Assembly: GCF_004005565.1 (NCBI RefSeq)
Contig: NZ_SADD01000002.1
Span: 62,001-126,000, forward strand
DNA from: Lujinxingia sediminis
Lineage (GTDB): Bacteria; Myxococcota_A; Bradymonadia; Bradymonadales; Bradymonadaceae
Direction of reading: 5' to 3'
Length of the DNA: 64,000 nt
Shown here: piece by piece, positions 11,279-21,268 of the stretch
How the letters are laid out: each line of letters starts with the position of its first letter
Numbering within the stretch: the first letter of the stretch is position 1
Made by a program: the position numbers and the translations under genes
The notes under the pieces: model-generated
The model's database searches: none
What the model was told of the DNA's origin: nothing
The model's input: the letters and a program-made list of their open reading frames with translations, nothing else

Positions 11279-12511
11279 ATGAGCGTACCCGTAGAGGTCC
11301 CCACCCTTGGTGAGTCTGTCACCGAGGCGATCATCGCTGAATGGCTGAAAAAAGAAGGTGATTTCGTCGAGGAAGACGAAATCATCGCCGAGCTGGAGAC
11401 CGACAAGATCACCGTCGAAGTTCCCGCGCCGGTCGCAGGCACCATTAAAAAGCTGCGTTTTGCCATCGACGACTCCGTTAACCCGGGCGATGTCATCGCC
11501 GACATCGAGCCCGGTGAGTCCAAAGGTGGAGACGCCGGCGATGCGAAAGCCGAGGCCTCGGCTGACGTGGCCCCCAAAGCCGCTGCTGCCGCCGAGGAAG
11601 GTGACGACACTGACCACGACAAGGTCGGCCCGGCGGTACGCCGCCTCGTCGAAGAAAACAGCCTGGAGCTTGCCGACATCAAAGGCACCGGCCCCGGCGG
11701 ACGCGTCACCAAGGGCGATGTGCTCGCGCACATCAAAGAGGGCGGCAAGCCCGCCAAGAAAGCGGCCGCCCAGAAGGCCGTTGAAGCTTCGCGCCCCGCC
11801 GTTGATCAGGGCGCGCTCGAAGAGCGCGTGACCATGAGCAAGCTGCGCCAGACCGTGGCCCGTCGTCTGGTCGAAGCCCAGCATAACGCCGCGATGCTCA
11901 CCACCTTCAACGAAGTTGACATGACCGAGATCATGGCCCTGCGCAAGCAGTACCAGGATCGCTTCGTTAAGAAGTACGGCTTCAAGCTGGGCTTCATGTC
12001 CTTCTTCATCAAAGCCTCGATCGAAGCGCTCAAGGCGTTCCCCTCGGTCAACGCCGAGATCGACGGCGACGACATCGTCTACAAGAACTACTACAACATC
12101 GGCGTGGCCGTCGGCGGTGGCCGTGGGCTGGTGGTGCCGGTGCTCAAGAACGCCGACCAGTACAGCTTCGCTCAGACCGAGCAGGAGTTGGGCAAGCTCG
12201 TCGACAAGGCCGTCAACAACAAGTTGACGCTGCCTGAGCTTCAGGGCGGCACGTTTACCATCTCCAACGGTGGCATCTACGGCTCGATGCTCTCCACGCC
12301 CATCCTCAACCCGCCGCAGTCGGGTATTCTGGGCATGCACAACATCGTGGAGCGCCCGGTCGCCATCAACGGTAAGGTCGAGATCCGCCCGATCATGTAC
12401 CTGGCCCTCTCCTACGACCACCGCATCATCGATGGTCGCGAGGCGGTCAGCTTCCTGGTCCGTATCAAAGAATGCCTGGAAAACCCCGAGCGCATCCTGC
12501 TCGAAGTCTGA
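11279..12511 (+). CDS. sucB: Dihydrolipoyllysine succinyltransferase (2-oxoglutarate dehydrogenase E2)
   Basis: This 410-residue E2 core enzyme moves the succinyl group to CoA. The lipoyl domain begins [16 protein letters not shown], with the lipoylated lysine (K43) in [12 protein letters not shown]. The peripheral-subunit-binding domain lies at about residues 117-155 ([21 protein letters not shown]). The catalytic domain ends with [16 protein letters not shown], containing the active-site His. The start has GAGG six bases upstream. The succinyl- rather than pyruvate-type assignment follows from the single lipoyl domain and the adjacent sucA. Confidence 0.96.
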   Translation: MSVPVEVPTLGESVTEAIIAEWLKKEGDFVEEDEIIAELETDKITVEVPAPVAGTIKKLRFAIDDSVNPGDVIADIEPGESKGGDAGDAKAEASADVAPKAAAAAEEGDDTDHDKVGPAVRRLVEENSLELADIKGTGPGGRVTKGDVLAHIKEGGKPAKKAAAQKAVEASRPAVDQGALEERVTMSKLRQTVARRLVEAQHNAAMLTTFNEVDMTEIMALRKQYQDRFVKKYGFKLGFMSFFIKASIEALKAFPSVNAEIDGDDIVYKNYYNIGVAVGGGRGLVVPVLKNADQYSFAQTEQELGKLVDKAVNNKLTLPELQGGTFTISNGGIYGSMLSTPILNPPQSGILGMHNIVERPVAINGKVEIRPIMYLALSYDHRIIDGREAVSFLVRIKECLENPERILLEV

Positions 12512-12649
12512 TCCCTGGCGAGCAGCGCTCCCAGCGCGACCGTGAGAGGTCGGGGCCCGCGCCCCGGCCTCTTCGCCCATATAAGGCCCGGTCGCCTCGG
12601 CCTTTCGTGCTCGCCAGATGGCCTCAACGCCCTGAACAAAGGCTCTCCT

Positions 12650-14044
12650 ATGTATGATCTCGTTGTGATCGGTTCCGGCCCCGGCGGCTACATCGCCGCC
12701 ATCCGCGCCGCCCAGCTCGACATGAAAGTCGCCGTCGTCGAACGCTATGCCACCTTCGGCGGCACCTGCCTCAACGTGGGCTGCATCCCATCAAAGGCGC
12801 TGCTCGAATCGAGTGAGCGTTATGAGGAAGCCAAAGACCACTTCGCCGACCACGGTATCACCGTCGGCGAGGTGAGCTTCGACCTCAAGAAGATGCTCAC
12901 CCGCAAAGACGAGGTCGTCGCCAGCCTCACCGGCGGCGTAGCTGGCCTCTTCCAGAAGAACAACATCGCCACCTTCCAGGGCCACGGCACCATCGTGGAT
13001 ACCAAAAAGGTCGAGGTGAAGAAGGACGACGGCTCGGTGGAAACGCTGGAGACCGAACGCATCCTGATCGCCACCGGCTCCAAGCCCATCACGCTGCCCG
13101 GCGTGGACATCGACAAGGAGTACATCGTCGACTCCACCGGCGCGCTGGACTTCCAGGAGGTCCCGGGACACCTCGTGATCATCGGCGCCGGTGTCATCGG
13201 CCTGGAGCTCGGCTCGGTGTGGCGTCGCCTCGGCGCGAAGGTCACCGTCATCGAATACCTCGATGAGATCTTTGGTGGTCGTGCCGATAAAGACGTCGCG
13301 CGCCTGGCGCAGCGCGTCTTCAAGAAGCAGGGCATCGACTTTGAGCTGGGCGCCGCTGTGACCGGTGCCGAGGTCAAAGACGGCAAAGTCATCACCACCT
13401 TCGAGCAAAAAGGTGAGACCAAAACCATCGAGTGCGACCGTCTGCTGGTGGGCGTGGGGCGCAAGCCTTACACCGAAGGCCTGGGCCTGGAGAACATCGG
13501 CCTGGAGACCACCAAGCGCGGCTTCATTGAAGTCAACGCGCACTACGAGACTTCCGTTAAAGGCGTCTACGCCATCGGTGACGTCATCCCCGGCCCGATG
13601 CTCGCCCACCTCGCCGAGCACGAAGGCGTGACCTGTGTCGAGCGCATCAAGGGCATCGCCGGACACGTCAACTACGACGCCATCCCCGACGTGGTCTACA
13701 CCCACCCCGAGATCGCCTCGGTGGGCAAGACCGAGCAGCAGCTCAAAGAGGCCGGCATCAAGTTCAAGGCTGGCAAGTTCCCCTTTAAGGCCAACGGCCG
13801 CGCCCGTGCTCTCAATGATACCGAAGGGTTTGTGAAGATCCTGGCCGATGCCGAGACCGACCGCATCCTTGGCGCGCATATCATCGGCCCGCGTGCCGGC
13901 GACCTGATCGCTGAGCTGGCGGTGGCCGTGGAGTTTGGCTCCAGCGCCGAAGACATCGCGCGCTCGACCCACGCCCACCCCACCCTCGCCGAAGTGATCA
14001 AAGAAGCTGCGCTCGACGTGGACGGCCGCACGCTCAACCTCTGA
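12650..14044 (+). CDS. lpdA: Dihydrolipoyl dehydrogenase (E3)
   Basis: This 464-residue FAD enzyme reoxidises dihydrolipoamide with NAD+. The FAD-binding motif GSGPGG is at about residues 8-13. The redox-active disulfide is C40/C45 in GGTCLNVGCIPSKALL, the NAD-binding motif is IIGAGVIGLELGSVW, and the C-terminal HAHPTLAEV holds the catalytic His-Glu pair. I start at MYDLVVIGSG, preceded by AAAGG; a longer open frame upstream (from 12542) is not part of the family. It completes the E1-E2-E3 set and is followed by a strong terminator. Confidence 0.96.
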   Translation: MYDLVVIGSGPGGYIAAIRAAQLDMKVAVVERYATFGGTCLNVGCIPSKALLESSERYEEAKDHFADHGITVGEVSFDLKKMLTRKDEVVASLTGGVAGLFQKNNIATFQGHGTIVDTKKVEVKKDDGSVETLETERILIATGSKPITLPGVDIDKEYIVDSTGALDFQEVPGHLVIIGAGVIGLELGSVWRRLGAKVTVIEYLDEIFGGRADKDVARLAQRVFKKQGIDFELGAAVTGAEVKDGKVITTFEQKGETKTIECDRLLVGVGRKPYTEGLGLENIGLETTKRGFIEVNAHYETSVKGVYAIGDVIPGPMLAHLAEHEGVTCVERIKGIAGHVNYDAIPDVVYTHPEIASVGKTEQQLKEAGIKFKAGKFPFKANGRARALNDTEGFVKILADAETDRILGAHIIGPRAGDLIAELAVAVEFGSSAEDIARSTHAHPTLAEVIKEAALDVDGRTLNL

Positions 14045-14131
14045 GCCGGCCCGTGGGGCGCTCTTACGCCCCACCGCTGGCGAGCGTGCAGACCTTTGCA
14101 ACGCTCCCAGAGATGTGATCGCCTCGAAAAC

Positions 14132-14168
14132 AAAAAGCCCGCATCCCTCTACGGGACGCGGGCTTTTT
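14132..14168. terminator. Bidirectional terminator after lpdA
   Basis: GCCCGC plus ATCCC pair with GGGAC plus GCGGGC (stem 14137-14163), flanked by AAAAA on the left and TTTTT on the right. It can end the suc operon on the plus strand and the globin transcript on the minus strand. Confidence 0.85.
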
Positions 14169-14238
14169 GATGCCTCCGTCGATCTGCTGAAGCGCAGTGG
14201 CCCGAAGCGCTTCCTTCCGACCATCCTGCCTACCGTCT

Positions 14239-14667
14239 TCACTCTCGGGGCCGAAACACCTCATAGCCCATGTCCTGGCGCGCCTGGTCCCCCTGGCGAA
14301 TCACAAGATCGCGCATCGCCCGATCCAACCCCAGCCAGGCTTCGCGCACATGGCCGGGCACCTCGAAGATCTCCAACACGTCGATGAGAATCTGGTGGCG
14401 GCGATCAAAATGCCCCACGAGGATCGGCATCTTCTGGTGAGCCTGGCGAATCGGCGGGCCCTGGTAGCTGCCCTTCCGGCTGCCGATATGCGCATGCACA
14501 TACGCGATCTGCGAGGCGATGAGCGCCTCTTTATCGCTGGTCGCAAAAAAGAAGCCGATCATCAGATCGTCAAAGAGGCGGTCGTAGAAGGTGCGCATCA
14601 ACGTCTCCATGCGCGCTCGTCCGCCGACCTCCTCGATCACATCCCACGTTGCGCTCTTCGTTGCCAT
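14239..14667 (-). CDS. Truncated haemoglobin-like protein
   Basis: The 142-residue protein has the fold signature of truncated globins. Residues 5-45 include MRTFYDRLFDDLMIGFFF, where Tyr28 would be the distal B10 residue, and the region KMPILVGHFDRRHQ places a proximal haem-binding His at H86. Proteins of this family bind O2, NO or CO, or protect against nitrosative stress; the actual role here is not evident. Its start lies ten bases after the stop of the large gene upstream, so the two probably form an operon. The group (I or II) cannot be settled by eye. Confidence 0.8.
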   Translation of the reverse strand: MATKSATWDVIEEVGGRARMETLMRTFYDRLFDDLMIGFFFATSDKEALIASQIAYVHAHIGSRKGSYQGPPIRQAHQKMPILVGHFDRRHQILIDVLEIFEVPGHVREAWLGLDRAMRDLVIRQGDQARQDMGYEVFRPRE

Positions 14668-14677
14668 ACCCGACCTC

Positions 14678-16489
14678 TTAGCCGATCTCGCGGCGGTGCA
14701 CAGTCATCATCAACGCCCCTTCATAGATCGATCCCAGCAGGCGCTCGGCCGGAATCTGACGCAGCTCCCCAGGCTGGACCGTATGGTCACCGGCCCAGCG
14801 CAACGCGCCCTGGGCCAGGGTTACCAGGCGCAGGCGCAGGGGGGCGCTGGCCAGGGATTCGCCGATCACCTCGATCGGAATCCAGACCGGCGCAAAGTCG
14901 GCCTGCTCCGACCAGATCGCCGGCACACAGAAGACGGGCATTGCGCCCAGCGGGGCGTTGGGCGCCGGACTCTCAAAAACGTCCACAAGTAGCGGAAGTC
15001 CCAGTGAGCGGGCGAGCTCGGTGATCAAACCATCGAAGGCTGCTGCTGATTTCCGGGCACGCACCGGTGCCAGACGCCGCTCCCAGATCGCACGTGCGCG
15101 AGGAAGAAAGCCGCTGTAGCCGCCCAGAGCAAGGCTGAGCGCGCGCTGCTTTTCGGCGTCGCTCAGGCTGGCAAAGCGCGCGTTCATCGAGGCACGTGTC
15201 GCCGCGAACGCCGCATCGATCGCTTCTTGCATCTCGGCGGTGGCCGCAGGCACCCGGCGTGGCACACCCACGCGCCAGCTCTGATGTTCGCCCCGTGCCA
15301 GTGGTGCCCGCGCCTCAAAGGCGCGCGCACCAAGCAAGCCGGCGCGCACCGGCGCGGCAGCTCCCTGCAGGGCGCGCTCCATCCCGCGTAGAAGATCGCC
15401 CAGCGCGTCACGCTCCCGCGTCGACCAGCAAAGAAGGGGTGTGGTCCAGGGGAGGCTTGCGGGTTCGCTCAGGCCGGTGGCCACAGAAGGTGACTCGAAG
15501 ACATCGAGTTCCAGGCTGGTGTCGTGGGCCGCTCGCCAGCTCCCAAGGTGGCGGGCCTCTTGCGCGAGAAGATCGCGCCAGGCCTGCGCAAGCTCCGCAA
15601 ACGTTGGCCAGGCATCGAGTTCACCGCCCTGGGGCGTGGCCCCCTCGGCGAGCACCTCGGCCACCAGGCGCAACGCGCTTCCCTGATCAACGGCCGGAAT
15701 CGAGCGCAGCGTGCGGGCGGCCTGTCGCAGCGCCGATCGTGGAGAAACCCCGCCGCACTCCCACAAAAGCTCGGTGAGCGCCCCGGCATGGCGCGCCCAG
15801 GGCGTCCGTTGCAGCGCGCTTCCCGCTGCCGCCACCGCACTCTGGAGGTAGGGTACCTCGCAGACGTCAAACCATTCCGGCCATCGGGGCTCGCTCGCCA
15901 GCGCACGCATCAGCGCTTCTCGACCTCTGACATCAAAAGCCAGGGCCGCCCCGCTTAGCCCGGCAATCAGTCCGGCATGGCGCGCCTCAAAGCGCTCCAA
16001 CCTCCAGCGCACCAGCGCCGGGATCTTCGTGGCGGCCACCGGCTTCGCCGCGGCGTGTCGGGCCGCCTGACCGGCGAGGTTGCGAACCTGCTGGTCGTCG
16101 CGCAGCTTGAGAATCAATGAGACCAGCGTGGGTGAAAGTCCCAGGATCTGCGCCAGAGCGGGTGCGAAGGCATCGACCAGAGCCACCGGTTCGATCTCCA
16201 TGAGCAGCGTTGCGTTGATCTTCAGCGCGCCACCGCCCCCGGCATCATACGTGGTCAGTGTGGGCCGACCTCGCTCCTGAAGCTCGCTTACGAGCTCCAC
16301 CCCATGGATGGCGAGCACAAGACGCTCCACGCGAGCAGCCTGCCCTTCGCTACCGAGTCCCGACTCCGCCAGCGCACCGATAAACGCCGGCAGGTAGCTC
16401 TCCAGCACGTCCACCACGACGCGGCGAACGCGCTGGCGGGCCGCCTTAAGATCCTTATCGTCTCCCTGGATCGTTGCGACCTCTCTCAC
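14678..16489 (-). CDS. Conserved-looking hypothetical protein, Ala/Arg-rich and helical
   Basis: I do not recognise this family. From a GTG at 16489 with AGGAG five bases upstream it encodes 603 residues; an open frame extends 15 codons further but lacks a ribosome site. The protein is rich in Ala, Leu and Arg, with no membrane segment or signal peptide. Its long predicted helices suggest an all-helical cytosolic repeat protein. The first 40 residues (RQRVRRVVVDVLESYLPAF) and the Trp-rich middle stand out. It is cotranscribed with the globin gene, so a link to gas sensing or stress is possible but unproven. Confidence 0.75.
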   Translation of the reverse strand: MREVATIQGDDKDLKAARQRVRRVVVDVLESYLPAFIGALAESGLGSEGQAARVERLVLAIHGVELVSELQERGRPTLTTYDAGGGGALKINATLLMEIEPVALVDAFAPALAQILGLSPTLVSLILKLRDDQQVRNLAGQAARHAAAKPVAATKIPALVRWRLERFEARHAGLIAGLSGAALAFDVRGREALMRALASEPRWPEWFDVCEVPYLQSAVAAAGSALQRTPWARHAGALTELLWECGGVSPRSALRQAARTLRSIPAVDQGSALRLVAEVLAEGATPQGGELDAWPTFAELAQAWRDLLAQEARHLGSWRAAHDTSLELDVFESPSVATGLSEPASLPWTTPLLCWSTRERDALGDLLRGMERALQGAAAPVRAGLLGARAFEARAPLARGEHQSWRVGVPRRVPAATAEMQEAIDAAFAATRASMNARFASLSDAEKQRALSLALGGYSGFLPRARAIWERRLAPVRARKSAAAFDGLITELARSLGLPLLVDVFESPAPNAPLGAMPVFCVPAIWSEQADFAPVWIPIEVIGESLASAPLRLRLVTLAQGALRWAGDHTVQPGELRQIPAERLLGSIYEGALMMTVHRREIG

Positions 16490-16777
16490 ACCTGCTCCTG
16501 AACTCACCGCGTGCTGAGTCGCACTCAGTACCACGTCGTCGACATCTTTCTTCGGGGGGTTGTCGCCAGTATCTTAGGCCCGGCGTTACAAGAAATGAAG
16601 TGCAGAACGCGATCTTCTCTTTCATCCCTGGCTCCCCGGCCAATCGAATGAGACGGCAGCTCAAAGACGAACACGAACGCGCATACCGAGCTGATCTCCG
16701 GCGCGACGCGATACGTCGACGCGCGTGGAAACAGCGCGCCGGCGGCAGAACAAGGACCGCCGACGCCCTTGCATCTC

Positions 16778-18607
16778 TCAGAGCGCCTCCAGCCCGTAAG
16801 GCCAGCTAACCGGCCCGGGCTCAGAGGTCTCGGTGCCTTCAATCTCCCGACCGAGCTCACTGTCGCCGTTTTCTCCCCAGCACAAAAGGGCGCCGGCGGT
16901 GGTGATTCCGCAGGTGTGGATCTTGCCCGCCTCAATCTGCGCAAACGTTTCGGTGGTATCGACCTCCACCGGTACAAGCTCATTGCCGGTCTGCTCCACG
17001 CCGATCTGACCGTGATTGTTGTAGCCCCAGCACCAGGCAACGTCATCGGGGGCGATCGCGCAGCTGTGGATATTGCCACTGCTCACACCACTGAGTTCCA
17101 CATCGGTACCCACTTCTTTGGGCTCAAGAATCAGGGTGGTCGAATCGTCGCCGGTCCCCAGCCTTCCGGTCGAGGCGGGGCCCCAGCAAAAGACTCGCGC
17201 GCCCCTCGAGGTCGCCATATCGGCGCAGGTATGCTGAAACCCGGCCGCCAGACGCACCATCGTGGCGTCGTCTACCTCTCCAACTGCTGTGGGTTCACTC
17301 AGGTTCTCGGTGCCGCCATAGCCCAACCGGCCATCGCCTCCTCGTCCCCAGCAAGACGCTTCGCCGCCCTCGGTGAGCCCGCAGATATGCTCGGCCCCGG
17401 CACTGATCTGCTGCCACGCGCGCTCCCCGGACACAAGCGCAGGCGCGGGCACGTTGCCCGCCGTGCTCCCCACGCCCAGACGCCCCGCCGGATTGTACCC
17501 CCAGCAGTAGGCCTCGGTGTCGCGACGCGCACATGTCAACGAGTCCCCTGCGCTCACCTCATCCCAATCATCGAGCTCCCCCACCTGGACAGGATCAGCG
17601 AGCGTGTCGTTGCCCACCTGCCCATTTCCCAGCCGCCCGTACTGCTGCTGCCCCCAACACCACAGGGTGCCTTCGGTGCGAATCCCACAGGTATGCGCCG
17701 TCCCCGCGCTCACCTGCGCCCAACTCCCCTCAACCTGCAAAGGTCTCAAGGAGCGCTCCGGCTCCGGGCTACCAAGTTGCGCGTCACCATTATTGCCCCA
17801 ACACCACAGAGTGTCGTCGGCCAGAATCGCGCACCCATGAGTCTCCCCCAGCGAGAGCGCACGCCACTCCGGATCAACCAGAGTGTAGGTGCGTCGATTC
17901 TCATTGCAGCTCTCCTCCCCGTCGTCTTCTACACAGGCACGCACCACGAGCTCCACCTCCGCTTGCTCCAACACCAGTGCGGCGCCATCCTCGCAACCTT
18001 CCAACGCCTGACAACTTCCCCCCGCACACACTTCACAGGTGATCGTGCAGTCCTCCCGGTCGGTGCATCGGGCCCGTACATCTCCCAGATCTGCACGGTA
18101 CACATCACCTCCCGGCGGCGCGCTCACCTCCAACGCCGGCACTTGCACCGTGCGGAACACCACCCGCTCTTCAACCTCTTCCCCATCATAGCTCCCGCGA
18201 ATGACCACCTCATGCTCGCCAGCATCTACCCTGACTTCGTAAGGCGATGTGCAGCGCTCGGCAGCAAGTTCGTTAAGCTGGCAGCTCGTCACACAGCCCG
18301 CAGGCTCGCACGAAAAGCTCAGCGTGACCTCGGCTTCCTCGCCCTCAAAGGTGATCGGTGACGCCACCGGATCGACCTCCAGACTCAGCTCCCCCGGAGG
18401 CTCGCCATCATCGGGCACATCGCTGTCGGGCTCCTCGCCATCGGGCACGTCCGGGTCCGCGTCGGTGTCAGGCTCTTCCCCGTCGGGCTCACCGCCCCCG
18501 TCTTCGATACCGCCGTCGCGATCTTCGGGGGGATCATCATCGCCGCATCCCGCACCCATCACGCACAGCACCACCAGCACCAACCATAATCGCCGCCTGA
18601 TCCGCAT
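16778..18607 (-). CDS. RCC1-repeat lipoprotein
   Basis: A 609-residue secreted lipoprotein: the signal peptide ends in the lipobox VMGAGC and is followed by an Asp/Glu/Pro/Gly-rich linker to about residue 75. A Cys-containing Ig-like region follows (about residues 75-250). The C-terminal half holds seven copies of the RCC1 signature CWGxNxxGxLG (for example CWGNNGDAQLG, CWGYNNHGQIG), enough for a complete seven-bladed propeller. Such proteins in Myxococcota-type bacteria are surface-exposed; the ligand is unknown. The start has GGGGGGAGC directly upstream. It ends about 290 bases before the next minus-strand gene. Confidence 0.88.
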   Translation of the reverse strand: MRIRRRLWLVLVVLCVMGAGCGDDDPPEDRDGGIEDGGGEPDGEEPDTDADPDVPDGEEPDSDVPDDGEPPGELSLEVDPVASPITFEGEEAEVTLSFSCEPAGCVTSCQLNELAAERCTSPYEVRVDAGEHEVVIRGSYDGEEVEERVVFRTVQVPALEVSAPPGGDVYRADLGDVRARCTDREDCTITCEVCAGGSCQALEGCEDGAALVLEQAEVELVVRACVEDDGEESCNENRRTYTLVDPEWRALSLGETHGCAILADDTLWCWGNNGDAQLGSPEPERSLRPLQVEGSWAQVSAGTAHTCGIRTEGTLWCWGQQQYGRLGNGQVGNDTLADPVQVGELDDWDEVSAGDSLTCARRDTEAYCWGYNPAGRLGVGSTAGNVPAPALVSGERAWQQISAGAEHICGLTEGGEASCWGRGGDGRLGYGGTENLSEPTAVGEVDDATMVRLAAGFQHTCADMATSRGARVFCWGPASTGRLGTGDDSTTLILEPKEVGTDVELSGVSSGNIHSCAIAPDDVAWCWGYNNHGQIGVEQTGNELVPVEVDTTETFAQIEAGKIHTCGITTAGALLCWGENGDSELGREIEGTETSEPGPVSWPYGLEAL

Positions 18608-18683
18608 GCTCCCCCCTCATTGCCGGATAGAATCTCGCGATGCTCACCAGCAGCGAGCGTTCGCGCCCCCCTTTTCGTTGCTC

Positions 18684-19736
18684 TCAGCTCTCCCGAAAGA
18701 TGCGCGCAACCTCATCGGGGTCAACCGGATTAAAGACCGGCACCTGCGGCCAGCGGGCCTCCAATCCCTGACGCAGCGCCCGCGCGTCGAGCTGAGCGCC
18801 GGTGATGGAGCTCGGGTTGTAGGTGAGCGCCATCAGACGACTGGTGTGCCCCACCCGCACCTCCCAGCTCCGCCTGAAGCGCCGCCACAACGTGCCACTC
18901 GGGTGCAACGCTGTACCGTCGCCCACCACCAGCATACGCCGGCGCTGCGTTCCCACTGCCAACAGCTCCTCCAACACCCGATCGCTCACAAGCCCCGGCA
19001 CCACCACCCCCGCCGTCGACTTACGCCATAACTTGCGCCCCTGGCTCAACCCCACAAGCCCCGACGCGTGCGGAAGCTCGCGAAGCTCCCCATCCTCCTC
19101 GACCAGGTAGGCGCGCTGCTCACGCTGCGCACAGGTCAGCGCGTCGCGCCAGATCCCCCCTTCCACCACCGGCAACGTCAGCCGGTCGACCACATCAAAG
19201 GTGCGCCGGACCACCTCCTGCACCGTCTGCCCCACTACCGCGCCGGTCGACATCACAATGGCCCCGGCCACCTCCGGATGGGCTCCCACCACCCGGCCGT
19301 AGGCCCCGTCCACAAAGACCGGCTCGGCCCCCAGACCTTCCAGCGCATCAAGCGCCTCGCTCACATCCCCACGGTGCCTCAAGCCCGCCAGCACCACCTC
19401 GCCCTCCCCGCGCGCGCGCGCCACCATCACCTCTCCCAGCGGCGAGCTCACACCCAGGGCCCGGACATACTCCAGCGGTGCCGTGGAGCGCGAGAGCGCC
19501 CGCTCCGCACTCACCACCCAATGCCCCTCCCCCACCACAATGGCCGGCTTCTCGGTACCCAGCAACACATCCGACTGCTCCCCGTCGATGCCCACCGACA
19601 CCAGCCCCACCGCTCGCCCCCGCTGGCGGGCGATCAGCGCGTTAAGCGTGGTCGTCTTGCCGCAGTTCTTCGCCACACCGACCACCGCCAGACGTCCGCT
19701 CTCCCACCAGCGCTCGCCATCCGCTCCCTGTCCCAA
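18684..19736 (-). CDS. P-loop NTPase, tentatively KamB-like (aminomutase reactivase)
   Basis: About 350 residues with one recognisable motif near the N-terminus, GVAKNCGKTTTLN (residues 20-32), a slightly deviant Walker A. Its form resembles the P-loop of the KamB subunit that accompanies lysine 5,6-aminomutase; this rests on memory of the family pattern, and no partner (KamC, KamD, KamE) is nearby. Support is indirect: kal and kce of the same lysine pathway lie 21 kb away. I start at a TTG with GAGGAGAGG upstream; another in-frame TTG lies 21 bases earlier. Other residues (FVDGAYGR, GDGTALHPSG) are unassigned. It lies downstream of a terminator that separates it from the peptidase gene. Confidence 0.65.
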   Translation of the reverse strand: MGQGADGERWWESGRLAVVGVAKNCGKTTTLNALIARQRGRAVGLVSVGIDGEQSDVLLGTEKPAIVVGEGHWVVSAERALSRSTAPLEYVRALGVSSPLGEVMVARARGEGEVVLAGLRHRGDVSEALDALEGLGAEPVFVDGAYGRVVGAHPEVAGAIVMSTGAVVGQTVQEVVRRTFDVVDRLTLPVVEGGIWRDALTCAQREQRAYLVEEDGELRELPHASGLVGLSQGRKLWRKSTAGVVVPGLVSDRVLEELLAVGTQRRRMLVVGDGTALHPSGTLWRRFRRSWEVRVGHTSRLMALTYNPSSITGAQLDARALRQGLEARWPQVPVFNPVDPDEVARIFRES

Positions 19737-19771
19737 CGCCCTCTCCTCAACTGCCAACGCCCACGTTCCCT

Positions 19772-19808
19772 CAAAAAAACCAGCGGCGAGGAGACCCCCG
19801 CCGCTGGT
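19772..19808 (-). terminator. Rho-independent terminator downstream of the M42-like peptidase
   Basis: On the minus strand CCAGCGGCG pairs with CGCCGCTGG, followed by seven T. It sits between the peptidase gene and the P-loop gene, 36 bases before the latter's start. The interval 19809-20017 holds no gene I can see. Confidence 0.85.
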
Positions 19809-20017
19809 TCACCGGGCGCGACACACACGCCCGTTCTTACAGCGCCGCAAGCAGATGTTCATGGCGATGGATGCGACGTTTAGAGAGGCACGGGCGGGCC
19901 GAAAACCACCGGCGATGCTTTACACATCATCGCGGCTTTGCAACACAGCCCGCAGTCATCTCAACGCGGCAGACACGGCATCAACGGCAGCTCACAGCGC
20001 GCTCAGCTCTTCGAGGC

Positions 20018-21268
20018 TCACGCACCTCGGTGGGTCAGCGTCTCCACCTGATCGAGGCGCGGGTGCCCGTTGCGGAAGTCCTCCGCGGTGAGACCCTTGC
20101 CATCATTGGCCTCATCCATCTTCTGCAGGGTGCGCACGATGGCATAAATCGACGCCAGCACATCGCCGGTATGACCCAGCTCCGAGACGGTGTGCATGTT
20201 GCGAATCGGGAACCCGATCGAGGTCGCCGCAGCGTCCACGCTCGCCAGAACCGCCGCCATCGCGTCGGTGCCGGTGTCACGGCCGCACACATCGCGCTGC
20301 ACGGGAATCTCGTTGGCGATCGAGGCCTCTTCAAACAGACGATTCAAGAACTCGCTGGCCACCGCACCCACGCTCAGGGTGTAGCCCTTGCCCATCTTCA
20401 GCGGTGTAAAGCGCTTATCTCCCACGCCCGGAGCGGCCTCAAGGTCGTGGTTCACGTCCACACCGATCACCACATCCGGCTTAAGCTCTCCGGCGAGCAC
20501 CCGACTTCCGAAGCGACCGATCTCTTCGTGAGTCGCAATGGCGAAGAGCACGCGCACGTTCTTGAGCCCGCCCTCTTCGGCCAGAATACGCGCGCACTCC
20601 GCGCTCACAAAGCAGCCCAGCCCGTTGTCCAGGTAGGCCCCGGTGAAGCTATCTGGCCCAAAACCACGACGAATGGGACGATCAAGCAGGATCGGATCGC
20701 CAGCGCGAATTCCGAGCTTCTCGACCTGCTTCTTACGATCCTCGCCGTGCAGCCCCAGCTCCAGGTAAAGCTGCTCAGGCTTAAGGCCCTTATCGCCGGT
20801 GCGCACCGAGCTGTCGGCGAAGTGGATCGCTCCGAGCGCCTCGATCGTGCCCCCGCGAATCTCACGGTAGTTGCCCGGCTTCTCGGGATCTTCGCTGAAG
20901 AGGATCACCTCATTACCCAGCAGGGTCAGCGGCAAAAACGAGTCGCTGTTGATCCAGATCTTGCCGTCTTCAGAGATGCTGCGCACCTGCATACGGATCT
21001 TGTCGGCATGACCGATGATCATCACCGTGAGGCGATCATCCTCACCCGGGTGCGTATCGAGCACCAGGCCAGCGTTGCCGCGGAACTGATGCACCGCCCA
21101 GCCTTCCATCTTCACCTTATCGAAGCGTGGCTTGAGCACCCCGTAGGTCATCGCGCCTTCCAGCCCGATCGGGCTGGGAGCGGCGAGTATGTCACGCATG
21201 AAGTTAAACTGCGCCTCGGGCATCGACTGGTTCCACGGTTGCTTCGTCTCGCTCATAATCTCACTCAT
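20018..21268 (-). CDS. M42-like metallopeptidase
   Basis: This 416-residue cytosolic protein fits the M42/M20 co-catalytic zinc aminopeptidases. The motifs are IIGHADKI (first metal His), GAYLDNGLGC (bridging Asp, where relatives have LDDRxG), and ATHEEIGRFGS (general base and metal Glu). DVNHD supplies another ligand, and the last conserved His is in HTVSELGHTGDV. It probably trims N-terminal residues from peptides. Alternative start: M5, 12 bases downstream. It forms its own unit, closed by the terminator at 19772-19808. Confidence 0.82.
   Translation of the reverse strand: MSEIMSETKQPWNQSMPEAQFNFMRDILAAPSPIGLEGAMTYGVLKPRFDKVKMEGWAVHQFRGNAGLVLDTHPGEDDRLTVMIIGHADKIRMQVRSISEDGKIWINSDSFLPLTLLGNEVILFSEDPEKPGNYREIRGGTIEALGAIHFADSSVRTGDKGLKPEQLYLELGLHGEDRKKQVEKLGIRAGDPILLDRPIRRGFGPDSFTGAYLDNGLGCFVSAECARILAEEGGLKNVRVLFAIATHEEIGRFGSRVLAGELKPDVVIGVDVNHDLEAAPGVGDKRFTPLKMGKGYTLSVGAVASEFLNRLFEEASIANEIPVQRDVCGRDTGTDAMAAVLASVDAAATSIGFPIRNMHTVSELGHTGDVLASIYAIVRTLQKMDEANDGKGLTAEDFRNGHPRLDQVETLTHRGA

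Noticed and set aside
8366-14242. Long minus-strand frames opposite sucA, sucB and lpdA
   Set aside because: Antisense shadows of enzymes whose motifs are intact on the plus strand; no ribosome sites and no recognisable domains.
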